Part shown: positions 34,484-43,329 of the stretch, piece by piece | How the letters are laid out: each line of letters starts with the position of its first letter | How positions within the stretch are numbered: position 1 is the first letter of the stretch | Assembly: GCF_016464425.1 (NCBI RefSeq) | Contig: NZ_JADDKQ010000023.1 | Coordinates: forward strand, 1 to 64,000 | Source: Actinotalea solisilvae | Lineage (GTDB): Bacteria; Actinomycetota; Actinomycetes; Actinomycetales; Cellulomonadaceae | DNA: 64,000 nt | Direction of reading: 5' to 3' | The notes under the pieces: generated by a model | Seen by the model: the letters and a program-made list of their open reading frames with translations, nothing else | What the model was told of the DNA's origin: nothing | The model's database searches: none | Position numbers and translations under genes: made by a program

Positions 34484-34983
34484 CCACGCAGCTCACGATT
34501 CGACAGGCCCGATGGCGCGCCGCGCGTCTCGCCTTGCCCCTCTTCGGAGGGCTCGTGGCGGGTTGTGCTGCGCAGGGCGACGACCACCTGAACGTGGATC
34601 GGGTTCCCGCGACGCTGGAAGTCCTGACAGCCGACGCGCGCCGTGGCGCTGGTAGCCCTCCGATAGCGATCTCCACCTGCGCCGCCGAAGCCGCGCTCGC
34701 GCGCGCCGAGGCGCTCGTCGGCCGGCCAGAGCTCACTCACGCCCCGCTCGACGACGTCATCGCCGGCTGCGGGGTCACCACGGCGGCCGAGAACCTCTCC
34801 CGCGCGCCGACGGGGACCCCGGCGCAGGACGTCGTCGACGCGTGGATGGAGTCCCCGGGGCACCGGGCCAACATCCTCGACCCGGACCTGACGCAGGTCG
34901 GCGTCGGCTGCGCAGAGGACGGCGACGACCTGGTCTGCTCGATGGTCCTGCTCGGTCCCACGTCGCGCCCGGAGGACACCTGA
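34480..34983 (+). CDS. CAP-domain (SCP/PR1-like) lipoprotein
   Basis: The 167-residue product has a lipoprotein signal (LALPLFGGLVAGCAAQG) and a CAP domain (AENLSRAPTGTPAQDVVDAWMESPGHRANI, DLTQVGVGCAED). Bacterial CAP proteins are secreted and mostly of unknown activity. The GTG start overlaps the last glycosyltransferase gene, so it belongs to the exopolysaccharide transcript. Base composition changes inside the gene: the first third has the relaxed usage of the glycosyltransferases, the rest returns to extreme GC. Confidence 0.82.
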   Translation: MTTQLTIRQARWRAARLALPLFGGLVAGCAAQGDDHLNVDRVPATLEVLTADARRGAGSPPIAISTCAAEAALARAEALVGRPELTHAPLDDVIAGCGVTTAAENLSRAPTGTPAQDVVDAWMESPGHRANILDPDLTQVGVGCAEDGDDLVCSMVLLGPTSRPEDT

Positions 34984-35128
34984 GCGTCCCCGCGGTCGCG
35001 GGTGAAAACGGTATCGACGCCCGCAGGCGACGCGTCGGACGGCCCCCGTCCCCTCAAGGACGCGGCCCCGCGGTCGATGACCAGGGAGCGCGGGGCGTCG
35101 GCCCGCACGGACGAGGGACGGTGACTGC

Positions 35129-37414
35129 GTGGGGTCTGCCTGGTGGCGTTTCCTCGTCGCAGGTGCCGCGCTGTCGGCGGGCATCCTCGTGCTGCCCATC
35201 GCGCTCCCGCGCAACGCCCTGATCGTGGCGACCGGCGTGGCCGCCGTCGCGCTCATGGTCCTCGGGGTGCGCGCCAACGGCGTCCGCGACCGCCTGCCGT
35301 GGTACCTCCTCGCCGCGGGTGTGGCGTGCTGGAGCGCGGGCGACGCGCTGTGGACGCTGCTCGCCGACGTGCTCGGCGTCGAGCCGTTCCCCTCCGTCGC
35401 CGACGCCGCCTACCTCGTCGCGTATCCGCTGCTCGCCGCCGGCCTGCACCGCCTCGCGCGGGGCCGCCTCCGGACCGCCGACCGCACGGCGGTCCTGGAC
35501 TCCCTCATCGTCGCGACCGCCGTCGGGCTCGTGCTCTGGGTCGCCTTCATCGCGCCGTCGTGGACGGACGCCGAGGGCAGCGTCCTCGCGCGGCTCGTCG
35601 GGGTCGCGTACCCCGTCGCGGACCTCGCGCTCGTGACCCAGCTCGTGCACCTCAGCGCCGCGCAGCGCTCGCGCACCCCCGCGCTGCGCCTGGTCGCGGG
35701 CGCGTTCGTCGTCGTGTTCGTCGCCGACATGTTCTTCCAGGCGGCGGCCTACATCCCGGCGGTCGAGGCCCGTGTGGCCTGGCTCGACCCCCTGTGGATG
35801 GGGGCGTACCTGCTCTGGGGCGCGGCGGCGCTGCACCCGTCGGTCCGCGAGGTCGGCGAGTCCGACCTCGCGCCGACCGAGGGCCTGACGCCGCGCCGCG
35901 TGACGTTCCTCGCGCTCGCGGTGTCCGTGCTGCCCACGCTCGTGCTCGTCGAGGCCACGCTGGGGCTGCGCATCCACAACATGGAGGTGACGTTCGCGTC
36001 CCTGCCGCTCATCGGGCTGGTCGTCCTGCGGATGCTGGGCCTGGTGCGGCGCATGCGGGAGCAGTCCGACCGCCTGGCCCACCTCGCCGACACCGACTTC
36101 CTCACCGGCCTGGAGAACACGCGGCGGATGACGGTGCGGGTCGACGACCTGCTCGTCCCCGCCGCGGACGGATCGGTGCGTGGCGGCGCCCTGCTCCTCG
36201 TCGCCATCGAGCGCTTCACCGAGATCAACGACACGCTCGGGCTGCGCACGGGCGACCTCCTCCTGCGCGCCGTCGGCGCGCGCCTCGTGGCGGCCACGCC
36301 GGACGGCACGGTCGCGCGGCTCGGGGGCGAGTCGTTCGGCGTCCTCCTCCCCGGACCCACCTCGAGCGACCACGCGACCGAGCGCGCCGCCGAGATCCGG
36401 GCGGCGTTCGCCGAGCCGTTCCTCCTGCCCGAGCTCACGGTCACCGTCGACGTCGCGGTCGGCGTCGCGCTCGCGCCCGCCGACGCGACGACGGCGTCCG
36501 ACCTGCTGCAGCGAGCCGACGTCGCCCTGTCGGCGGCGCGCGAGAGCCGCGACCTCGTCGCGCGGTACGCGGGGCAGATGCGGACCGGCGGGCCCTCCGC
36601 CCCGCAGCTCATGAGCGAGCTCGTCGCGGCGCTCCACGCGGACGAGGTGGTCGTGCACTACCAGCCGCAGGTCGAGCTCGAGACGGGCCGGGTCGTGGGC
36701 GTCGAGGCGCTCGTCCGCTGGGAGCACCCGGTGCACGGGTTGCTCGGGCCGCTCGCCTTCGTGCCCGCCGCCGAGCGCACGGGCCTCATCCGGCAGCTCA
36801 CGCTGCACGTCCTCGACCGCTCGCTCGCGCAGGCCGCGCGGTGGCGCGCGTCGGGCCGGACGATCCCCGTCTCCGTCAACCTGTCCGTCCGGAACCTCCT
36901 CGACCCGCACTTCGTCGACGACGTGCGCGACGCGCTCGAGCGGCACCGGATCCCCGCGACCCAGCTCGAGCTCGAGATCACCGAGACGATGGCGATGCTC
37001 GACCCGCACCGCTCGGTCGAGGTGCTCGGCGCGCTCGACGACCTCGGCGTCCTGCTCTCGGTCGACGACTACGGCACGGGCTACTCCTCGCTCGCCTACC
37101 TCCAGCGCCTGCCCGTGCGCCGGCTCAAGATCGACCGGTCCTTCGTGGACGGCGTCGTGCGGGACGCGGCGAGCGCGGCGATCGTGCGGTCGACGATCGA
37201 GCTCGCGCGCCACCTCGGGCTCACGGTGGTCGCGGAGGGCGTCGAGGACGACGCGACGCTGCTCGCGCTGCTGGAGATGCGGTGCCTCGCGGCCCAGGGG
37301 TACGGCCTCGGGCGGCCGGTCCCCGCGGAGCGGATCCCCGACATGATCGACGAGATCGAGGCCCGCGTGCCCGAGGTCGTCGGCCTGCGCGTCCCGCTCC
37401 CGCGCGGCGCCTGA
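35129..37414 (+). CDS. membrane GGDEF-EAL protein (c-di-GMP phosphodiesterase, degenerate GGDEF)
   Basis: The 761-residue protein has about eight or nine N-terminal TM helices (residues 5-300), a GGDEF domain (about 310-475) and an EAL domain (about 490-750). The GGDEF site reads RLGGESFGVL, so diguanylate cyclase activity is doubtful, although substrate binding may remain. The EAL residues are canonical: EALVRWEHP near 524, NLSVRNLL, EITETMAML, VDDYGTGYSSL, LKIDRSF and VVAEGVED, so phosphodiesterase activity is likely. It follows the exopolysaccharide operon by 145 bp. The GTG at 35129 follows GAGGGACGGTGACTGC. Confidence 0.92.
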   Translation: MGSAWWRFLVAGAALSAGILVLPIALPRNALIVATGVAAVALMVLGVRANGVRDRLPWYLLAAGVACWSAGDALWTLLADVLGVEPFPSVADAAYLVAYPLLAAGLHRLARGRLRTADRTAVLDSLIVATAVGLVLWVAFIAPSWTDAEGSVLARLVGVAYPVADLALVTQLVHLSAAQRSRTPALRLVAGAFVVVFVADMFFQAAAYIPAVEARVAWLDPLWMGAYLLWGAAALHPSVREVGESDLAPTEGLTPRRVTFLALAVSVLPTLVLVEATLGLRIHNMEVTFASLPLIGLVVLRMLGLVRRMREQSDRLAHLADTDFLTGLENTRRMTVRVDDLLVPAADGSVRGGALLLVAIERFTEINDTLGLRTGDLLLRAVGARLVAATPDGTVARLGGESFGVLLPGPTSSDHATERAAEIRAAFAEPFLLPELTVTVDVAVGVALAPADATTASDLLQRADVALSAARESRDLVARYAGQMRTGGPSAPQLMSELVAALHADEVVVHYQPQVELETGRVVGVEALVRWEHPVHGLLGPLAFVPAAERTGLIRQLTLHVLDRSLAQAARWRASGRTIPVSVNLSVRNLLDPHFVDDVRDALERHRIPATQLELEITETMAMLDPHRSVEVLGALDDLGVLLSVDDYGTGYSSLAYLQRLPVRRLKIDRSFVDGVVRDAASAAIVRSTIELARHLGLTVVAEGVEDDATLLALLEMRCLAAQGYGLGRPVPAERIPDMIDEIEARVPEVVGLRVPLPRGA

Positions 37415-37484
37415 CGGCGCCGGCCGGGCCGCGGGCGCACCCGCCGGACTGCGGGCGCGCCGCAGGGCACGTACGTTGGCCCGC

Positions 37485-38282
37485 ATGACGGGCCCGACGA
37501 CGACGGGGCGACCCGGCCGCGAGCGCGCCTCCGGGCGCCTCGTCGTGCGCGAGACCGTCACCGTCCAGGGCCACGACGTCGTCGTCACGCGCCTGACCCC
37601 GACGCCGCCTGCCTCCGCCGCGCCGGTCGTCCTCGTCCACGGCATCGGCGTCTCGGGCCGCTACTTCGGGCCGCTCGCCCACGAGCTCGCCCTCGAGGGT
37701 CCCGTGCTCGTCCCCGACCTGCCGGGCTTCGGCGCGAGCCCGCGACCGGACGCCCCGCTCGACATCGCGGACCACGCGCGCGTCGTCGTCGACCTCGTGC
37801 GCCGCGAGGGCTGGGCGGAGCCACCCGTGCTCGTCGGGCACTCGATGGGTGCGCAGGTCGTCACCGAGGCGGCGGCGCAGGCGCCCGGGCTCGCGGCGGG
37901 CGTCGTGCTCATCGGTCCCGTCGCGGAGCCCGGCAAGCGCTCGGCGGTGCGGCAGGCCTGGCGGCTGCTGCGCGACGGGCGGCACGAGAGCGCGCGCGCG
38001 AACTGGGTCGTGATGACCGACTACGTGCGCACGGGTCCGCGCTGGTACGCCGCGACGCTCCCGCACATGCTCGACTATCCGCTCGAGGAGCGGATCGCCG
38101 ACGTGCACGAGCCCGTGCTCCTGCTCCGCGGCGAGCACGACCCGATCGCGCCGCCCGAGTACCTCGAGCGCCTCGCCGCGCGGGCCCGGGACCCGCGCGT
38201 CGACCAGGTGCCCGGTGAGGGCCACGTCGTCATGATGCACCGACCGCGGGCCGCGGCCGCGATGTGCCGGAGCCTGCGGTGA
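37485..38282 (+). CDS. alpha/beta hydrolase
   Basis: The 265-residue protein has an oxyanion region HGIGVSGRYF, nucleophile elbow GHSMG (Ser120), acid GEHDPIAPP and His in GEGHVVMMH: a complete triad. The substrate is unknown. The ATG at 37485 is preferred to a TTG three codons upstream. The stop overlaps the start of the next hydrolase (GTGA), so the two form a pair. Confidence 0.88.
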   Translation: MTGPTTTGRPGRERASGRLVVRETVTVQGHDVVVTRLTPTPPASAAPVVLVHGIGVSGRYFGPLAHELALEGPVLVPDLPGFGASPRPDAPLDIADHARVVVDLVRREGWAEPPVLVGHSMGAQVVTEAAAQAPGLAAGVVLIGPVAEPGKRSAVRQAWRLLRDGRHESARANWVVMTDYVRTGPRWYAATLPHMLDYPLEERIADVHEPVLLLRGEHDPIAPPEYLERLAARARDPRVDQVPGEGHVVMMHRPRAAAAMCRSLR

Positions 38283-39085
38283 GCGCACCGGACGCCGCGG
38301 CAGCGGTGCGCCGCCTCGTGGCGTTCGCGGTCACGCACGCGCGCCACGCGTGGTGGCGCACGCAGGACTACGCGTACGTCCTCGTGCGGCAGGCGGAGGG
38401 CGCGCTGCGGCGCGGGGGAGCGGACGCCTACCTGTCCGGCCGGACCCCGCCCGACGTCGTCCTCGTGCCGGGCGTGTACGAGAGCTGGCAGTTCATGCGG
38501 CCCGTGGCGCGGCTGCTGCACGCGGGCGGCCACGCCGTCCACGTGCTGCCCACGCTCGGCTACAACGTGGGCCCGATCCCCGCGGCGGCGTCCGTGCTCG
38601 GCGCGTACCTGCGCGCGCAGGACCTGCGCGACGTCGTCGTCGTCGCGCACAGCAAGGGCGGGCTCATCGGGAAGCTCGCGATGCTGCGCGAGGACCCGGA
38701 CGGGCGCATCCGCTCGATGGTCGCGATCAACACGCCGTTCGCGGGCTCGGCCTACGCGCGGTGGATCCCGCTCGCGTCCCTGCGCATCTTCCGCCCGGAC
38801 GACGCGACGCTCGTCGCGCTCGCCGCGGAGCAGGAGGTCAACAGCCGGATCACGTCGGTCTACGCCCCGTGGGACCCGCACATCCCGGCCGGGAGCGTGC
38901 TGCCGGGCGCCGCCAACGTCGAGCTCTCGACGCCCGGGCACTTCCGCCCGCTGGCCGACCCGCGGCTCGAGCGCGTGCTGCTCGCGGCCGTGCGCGGCGA
39001 CAGCGGTCAGCCCGCCCCGGGCGCGGGCGAGGTGGCCGCCGCGGACCGCGCCGCCGACCCCCCCGCCGAGCGCAGGGCGGGCTAG
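38279..39085 (+). CDS. esterase/lipase-like alpha/beta hydrolase
   Basis: The 268-residue protein has VVLVPGVYESWQFMRPVARL (oxyanion side) and the nucleophile region VVVAHSKGGLIGK, where the first Gly of GxSxG is Ala. These features resemble triacylglycerol lipase/PGAP1-like proteins. The C-terminal 25 residues are low-complexity Ala/Glu-rich. Coupled to the preceding hydrolase by a 4-base overlap; joint action on one lipid or ester is inference. Confidence 0.8.
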   Translation: MSAPDAAAAVRRLVAFAVTHARHAWWRTQDYAYVLVRQAEGALRRGGADAYLSGRTPPDVVLVPGVYESWQFMRPVARLLHAGGHAVHVLPTLGYNVGPIPAAASVLGAYLRAQDLRDVVVVAHSKGGLIGKLAMLREDPDGRIRSMVAINTPFAGSAYARWIPLASLRIFRPDDATLVALAAEQEVNSRITSVYAPWDPHIPAGSVLPGAANVELSTPGHFRPLADPRLERVLLAAVRGDSGQPAPGAGEVAAADRAADPPAERRAG

Positions 39086-39192
39086 GCCCGGCGCGGGTCG
39101 GCCCGGCGCGTGCCGGTGCCGGCCGCCCGGCCCGCGCTTCGGCGAGCCTCACCTTGCTGGCGGCCCCGGCCGGGCGTGCCTAGCGTCGGGTC

Positions 39193-39939
39193 ATGGACAC
39201 CGAGAGCCCGGGCGCCGGGACGCCCGCCGGCGTGGCCGCGACGCCCGAGCCGCACGCGAACGGCCTCCAGGCCCGGCTCAACTGGTTGCGCGCGGGCGTG
39301 CTCGGCGCGAACGACGGCATCATCTCGACGGCCGGCGTCGTCGTGGGCGTGTCGGCTGCGACGGACGACGCCTCCGCGATCCTCGTCGCGGGCGTCGCGA
39401 GCCTCGTCGCCGGCGCGGTCTCCATGGCGCTCGGGGAGTACGTCTCGGTGAGCAGCCAGCGCGACACGGAGCGCGCGCTCATCGCGCTCGAGCGGCGGGA
39501 GCTGCTCGAGGACCCGGAGGGTGAGCTCGCCGAGCTCGCCGGGATCTACCGCGGCAAGGGCCTCAGCGAGGCGACCGCCCACCAGGTCGCCGTCGAGCTC
39601 ACGGCGAACGACGCCGTCGCCGCGCACGTCGAGGCCGAGCTCGGGCTCGACCCGGACGAGCGGACCAACCCGTGGCACGCGGCGATCGCCTCGGCGGTCG
39701 CGTTCACCGTCGGTGCCCTCCTCCCGCTGGTCGCCGTCGTGCTCGCCCCGCCGGCGGCGCGTGTGCCGGTGACCTTCGTCGCCGTCGTCCTCGCGCTCGC
39801 GCTCACGGGGTCGGTCAGCGCGCGCCTGGGCCGGGCCCACCGCCTGCGCGCCGTCGTGCGGCTCGTCGTCGGGGGAGCGCTCGCGATGGCGATCACCTTC
39901 GGCATCGGGGCGCTGCTGGGCCAGACCGTCCTGGCCTGA
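39193..39939 (+). CDS. VIT1/CCC1 family Fe/Mn transporter
   Basis: The 248-residue protein has the VIT1 signature LRAGVLGANDGIISTAGVVVGV in TM1, then GAVSMALGEYVSVSSQRDTE, a metal-binding cytoplasmic helical region rich in Glu (residues 95-155), and three further TM helices (TM3-5). VIT/CCC1 proteins move Fe2+ or Mn2+ out of the cytosol by proton exchange. Single gene; a short spacer separates it from the convergent lacI gene. Confidence 0.9.
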   Translation: MDTESPGAGTPAGVAATPEPHANGLQARLNWLRAGVLGANDGIISTAGVVVGVSAATDDASAILVAGVASLVAGAVSMALGEYVSVSSQRDTERALIALERRELLEDPEGELAELAGIYRGKGLSEATAHQVAVELTANDAVAAHVEAELGLDPDERTNPWHAAIASAVAFTVGALLPLVAVVLAPPAARVPVTFVAVVLALALTGSVSARLGRAHRLRAVVRLVVGGALAMAITFGIGALLGQTVLA

Positions 39940-39968
39940 CGGCGAGGGCCGCGCCCGCGGGCCGGGGG

Positions 39969-40994
39969 TCAGGCGCTCTGGCGCAGCGAGAGCCGGGCCT
40001 CGTAGAGCACGGGCTCCTCGGGCACGTCGTCGCCGGCGAGCATGCCGACGAGCATGCGGCCGGCGCGCGCGACCATCTCGCCGAGCGGCTGCGCGACGGT
40101 GCTGAGCGGCGGCGTCGTCGTCTCGGCGACGCCGATGTCGTCGAAGCCGAACACGGCGACGTCGTCCGGCACCCGCAGGCCGCGGCGCGTGATCTCGGCG
40201 ATGGCGCCGGACGCCATGAGGTCGGACGCGACGAACACCGCGTCGACGTCGGGGTGGGCGTCGAGCAGGCGCTCCATCGCGAGGCTCCCGCCGAGGAACG
40301 TGAAGTCCCCGAGCTCGACGGCGTCGTCGGCGAGGCCCGCGTCGGCCATCGCGGAACGCCAGCCCTCGAGCCGGTCCACGCCCGCGGTCATGTCCGCGGG
40401 GCCGGCGACCGTGCCGATCCGCCGGTGGCCGGCGCGGACCAGGTGCTGGGTCGCCATGCGCGAGCCCTCGACGTCCTGGACGCCCACGTACGACGTCGTC
40501 GGGACGTTGAGCGGGCGGCCGATGAACACGCACGGCAGCCCCGACTCGACGAGCTCGCGGTTGAGCGCGTCGTCGCGGTGGTGCGAGGCGACGACCGCGC
40601 CGTCGACGTGGCCCTGGAGCAGGTAGCGCGCCGCGCGGTCGGTCGCGCCCTGGCGCGCGATGAGGAGGACCATCTGCAGGTCCGCCTCCTCGAGCACGAG
40701 GCTGAGCCCGTTGATGATGCCGCTGAAGAACGGGTCGGTGAGCAGCCGCGAGTTGGGCTCGGGCACGACGAGCGCGACCGACCCCGTGCGACGCGTCGCG
40801 AGCGAGCGCGCGATGGGGTTGGGCACGAAGCCGAGCTCGGCGATCGCGGCCTCGACCGCCGCCCGCGCCGTCGGGCTGACGAGGTGACCGCCGTTGATGA
40901 CGCGGGACGCCGTCGCGCGCGAGACACCGGCGGCCGCCGCCACCTGGCGGATCGTCGGTGCGCCCCGTCGCGCGACGGCGCCCTGCGTGCTCAT
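39969..40994 (-). CDS. LacI family transcriptional regulator
   Basis: The 341-residue protein has a LacI HTH (PTIRQVAAAAGVSRATASRV, then a hinge helix with NPIARSLATRRTG) and a periplasmic-binding-like sensor (ALVVPEPNSRLLTDPFFSGI to the end). It is the last gene of the sugar operon and overlaps the beta-glucosidase by 4 bases. It probably represses the operon through the dyads upstream of 45752 and is released by a beta-glucoside or oligosaccharide (inference, CelR/BglR-like). Confidence 0.93.
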   Translation of the reverse strand: MSTQGAVARRGAPTIRQVAAAAGVSRATASRVINGGHLVSPTARAAVEAAIAELGFVPNPIARSLATRRTGSVALVVPEPNSRLLTDPFFSGIINGLSLVLEEADLQMVLLIARQGATDRAARYLLQGHVDGAVVASHHRDDALNRELVESGLPCVFIGRPLNVPTTSYVGVQDVEGSRMATQHLVRAGHRRIGTVAGPADMTAGVDRLEGWRSAMADAGLADDAVELGDFTFLGGSLAMERLLDAHPDVDAVFVASDLMASGAIAEITRRGLRVPDDVAVFGFDDIGVAETTTPPLSTVAQPLGEMVARAGRMLVGMLAGDDVPEEPVLYEARLSLRQSA

Positions 40995-42424
40995 GCGCGG
41001 ACCGCGTCCGCGAGCGGGACGGTCCCCGTGGCGGCCGCGGACGCGAAGAGCCGTGCGCTCGCCTTGGGCGTGCGCGCCAGCGTCTCGAAGTCCACGTGCA
41101 CGATGCCGAACCGCTTCTCGTACCCGTACGCCCACTCGAAGTTGTCGAGGAGCGACCAGGCGAAGTACCCGCGCACGTCGGCGCCCGCCTCGACCGCGCG
41201 GCCCACCGCCGCGAGGTGCTCGGCGATGTAGGCGGTGCGCTCGACGTCGTCGACCTGGCCGTCGGGGCCGACCACGTCGTCGAAGGCCGCGCCGTTCTCG
41301 GTGACGTAGAGGGGGATCCCCGCAGGACCCGTCCAGTCCGTGTGCACGCGCTCGAGCAGCCGGCGCAGCCCGTCGGGCTGGACCTCCCAGTCCATCGCGG
41401 TGCGCGGCAGCCCGCGCGAGACCGTGTAGGCCTCGCCCTGGCCGACCGCGGGGACCGACGTCGCGCGGGCGAGCGGCGGCTCGCCCGGCATGAGCTCGTC
41501 GGGCGGCGCGGGCCGCGCCGAGATCGCGCAGCCCTGGTAGTAGTTCAGCCCGAGGAAGTCGAGCGGTGCCGCGATCGCCTCGAGGTCGCCGTCCTGCACC
41601 GGCAGATGGGTGCCGGCCGAGGCGAACGCCTCGACGACGTCCTGCGGGTACTCGCCCGTGAAGAGCGGCTCGGCGAACACGCGGTTCTGCTGGCCGTCGA
41701 CGCGGTACGCCGCGGCGGCGTCCTCGGCGCTCCCCGGGTCGGCCGGGTCGGCGACCGTCATGTTGAGCGTGATGCCCACGGTCGCCGTCGGGTCCGTGCG
41801 GAGCACGCGCACCGCGGCGCCGTGCGCGAGGAGCAGGTGGTGCACGGCCGAGACGGCCGCCTGCGGCTCCTGCCGGCCGGGCGCGTGCTGGCCGCCCTTG
41901 TAGCCGAGGAACGCCGAGCACCACGGCTCGTTGAGCGTGATCCAGTGCTTCACACGGTCGCCGAGCGCGCCGTGGACGGCGGTGGTGTAGTCGGCGAAGT
42001 GCCCGACGACGTCGCGCGAGGTCCAGCCGCCCCGGTCCTCCATCCACTGGGGGAGGTCCCAGTGGTAGAGCGTGACCCAGGGGGTGATGCCCCGCTCGAG
42101 CAGCCCGTCGACGAGGCGCGAGTAGAAGTCGAGCCCGCGCTGCTCGACGCGGCCCGGCTCGGGCAGCACGCGGGGCCACGCCGTGGACAGCCGGTAGGCG
42201 CCCAGGCCGAGCTCGCTCAGGAGGTCGAGGTCCTGGGGCCAGCGGTGGTAGTGGTCGCACGCGACCTCGCCGGTGTCCCCGTGCGCGACCGCACCGGGGA
42301 CGCGGCAGAACGTGTCCCAGATCGAGTCCGTCCGGCCGTCCGTGTGCGTGGCGCCCTCGATCTGGAACGCAGCGGTGGCTGCTCCCCAGACGAAGCCGTC
42401 GGGGAGGTGGAGTGCGTGGCTCAT
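40991..42424 (-). CDS. GH1 family beta-glucosidase
   Basis: The 477-residue enzyme is of normal GH1 length. It begins LPDGFVWGAATAAFQIEGA; the acid/base Glu166 is in TLNEPW and the nucleophile Glu376 in YVTENGAAF, and the C-terminal FAWSLLDNFEWAYGYEKRFG is intact. There is no signal peptide, so it hydrolyses imported disaccharides (cellobiose or similar beta-glucosides) in the cytoplasm. The start overlaps the malG-like stop (ATGA). Confidence 0.95.
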   Translation of the reverse strand: MSHALHLPDGFVWGAATAAFQIEGATHTDGRTDSIWDTFCRVPGAVAHGDTGEVACDHYHRWPQDLDLLSELGLGAYRLSTAWPRVLPEPGRVEQRGLDFYSRLVDGLLERGITPWVTLYHWDLPQWMEDRGGWTSRDVVGHFADYTTAVHGALGDRVKHWITLNEPWCSAFLGYKGGQHAPGRQEPQAAVSAVHHLLLAHGAAVRVLRTDPTATVGITLNMTVADPADPGSAEDAAAAYRVDGQQNRVFAEPLFTGEYPQDVVEAFASAGTHLPVQDGDLEAIAAPLDFLGLNYYQGCAISARPAPPDELMPGEPPLARATSVPAVGQGEAYTVSRGLPRTAMDWEVQPDGLRRLLERVHTDWTGPAGIPLYVTENGAAFDDVVGPDGQVDDVERTAYIAEHLAAVGRAVEAGADVRGYFAWSLLDNFEWAYGYEKRFGIVHVDFETLARTPKASARLFASAAATGTVPLADAVRA

Positions 42425-43329
42425 CCCTTGACCGCTCCCTGCATGATGCCCGAGACGAGCTGCTTGCCCGCGACCGCGAAGAGGATGAGCAGCGGGATGG
42501 TGGCGGCGACCACGCCGGCCATGATCAGAGAGTAGTCCTTGAAGTAGGACGCCTGGAGGAGCTGGAGCGCGACGGGCAGCGTCGGGTTCTTCCCGCCGAG
42601 CACGATGAACGGCCAGAAGAAGTTGGTCCACGTGCCGACGAAGGTGAACAGCGCGAGCATCGCGGCGGCCGGCCGCGCGGCCGGGACGGCGACGTGCCAG
42701 AACGTGCGGATCATCGAGCAGCCGTCGACGCGCGCGGCCTCGATGAGCTCGAACGGCAGGGCCTCCTCGAGGTACTGCGTCATCCAGAAGACGCCGAACG
42801 CCGTGACCATGCCGGGGACGATGACCGCGACGAGCTTCCCGGTCCACTCGAGCTTGCTCATGATGATGAACAGCGGGACGATCCCGAGCTGCGTCGGCAC
42901 GGCCATCGTCGCGATGACGAAGGTCAGCAGGCCGCGCCGCCCGCGGAAGCGGAGCTTGGCGAACGAGTAGCCCGCGAGCGTCGAGAAGAAGACGACGGAC
43001 AGCGACGTCACGGTCGAGACGATGACGCTGTTCATGAGCGCCGGCCAGAACTTGATGTCCGAGCCGATGACGCGCGAGATGTTCTCGAACAGGTTCCCGC
43101 GCGGGATGAGCGAGGGGATGGGGTTCTGCGCGATGGTCGCGGCGTCGGACGACGCCAGGAGGATCGCGTAGTAGATCGGGTACGCCGAGATGAGGATGAA
43201 GAAGCCGAGGACCGCGTAGGTCACCCAGCCCGGGCGGCGGTTGAGGCCGCCCTCGAGACCGCGGCGCCGCGCGGCGGCGCGTGCGGCACCGGGGCCCGCG
43301 GTCTGACGGATCATGGCGACGGAGCTCAT
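42421..43329 (-). CDS. carbohydrate ABC transporter permease (MalG/CebG type)
   Basis: The 302-residue protein has six TM helices and the EAA loop (EALPFELIEAARVDGCSMIRTF). It pairs with the MalF-type permease at 43326. Overlaps of 4 bases occur on both sides. No ATPase gene is in this operon; as in other actinobacterial CUT1 systems, a shared MsiK-type ATPase elsewhere is expected. Confidence 0.93.
   Translation of the reverse strand: MSSVAMIRQTAGPGAARAAARRRGLEGGLNRRPGWVTYAVLGFFILISAYPIYYAILLASSDAATIAQNPIPSLIPRGNLFENISRVIGSDIKFWPALMNSVIVSTVTSLSVVFFSTLAGYSFAKLRFRGRRGLLTFVIATMAVPTQLGIVPLFIIMSKLEWTGKLVAVIVPGMVTAFGVFWMTQYLEEALPFELIEAARVDGCSMIRTFWHVAVPAARPAAAMLALFTFVGTWTNFFWPFIVLGGKNPTLPVALQLLQASYFKDYSLIMAGVVAATIPLLILFAVAGKQLVSGIMQGAVKG

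Noticed and set aside
25054-34983. Secondary-metabolite (antibiotic glycoside) cluster
   Set aside because: Wzx, Wzy, BY-kinase and a priming sugar-phosphate transferase define a surface polysaccharide locus; no synthase genes are present.
35054-37645. Very long minus-strand frame antisense to the GGDEF-EAL gene
   Set aside because: It lacks any motif, while the plus strand has intact EAL motifs.
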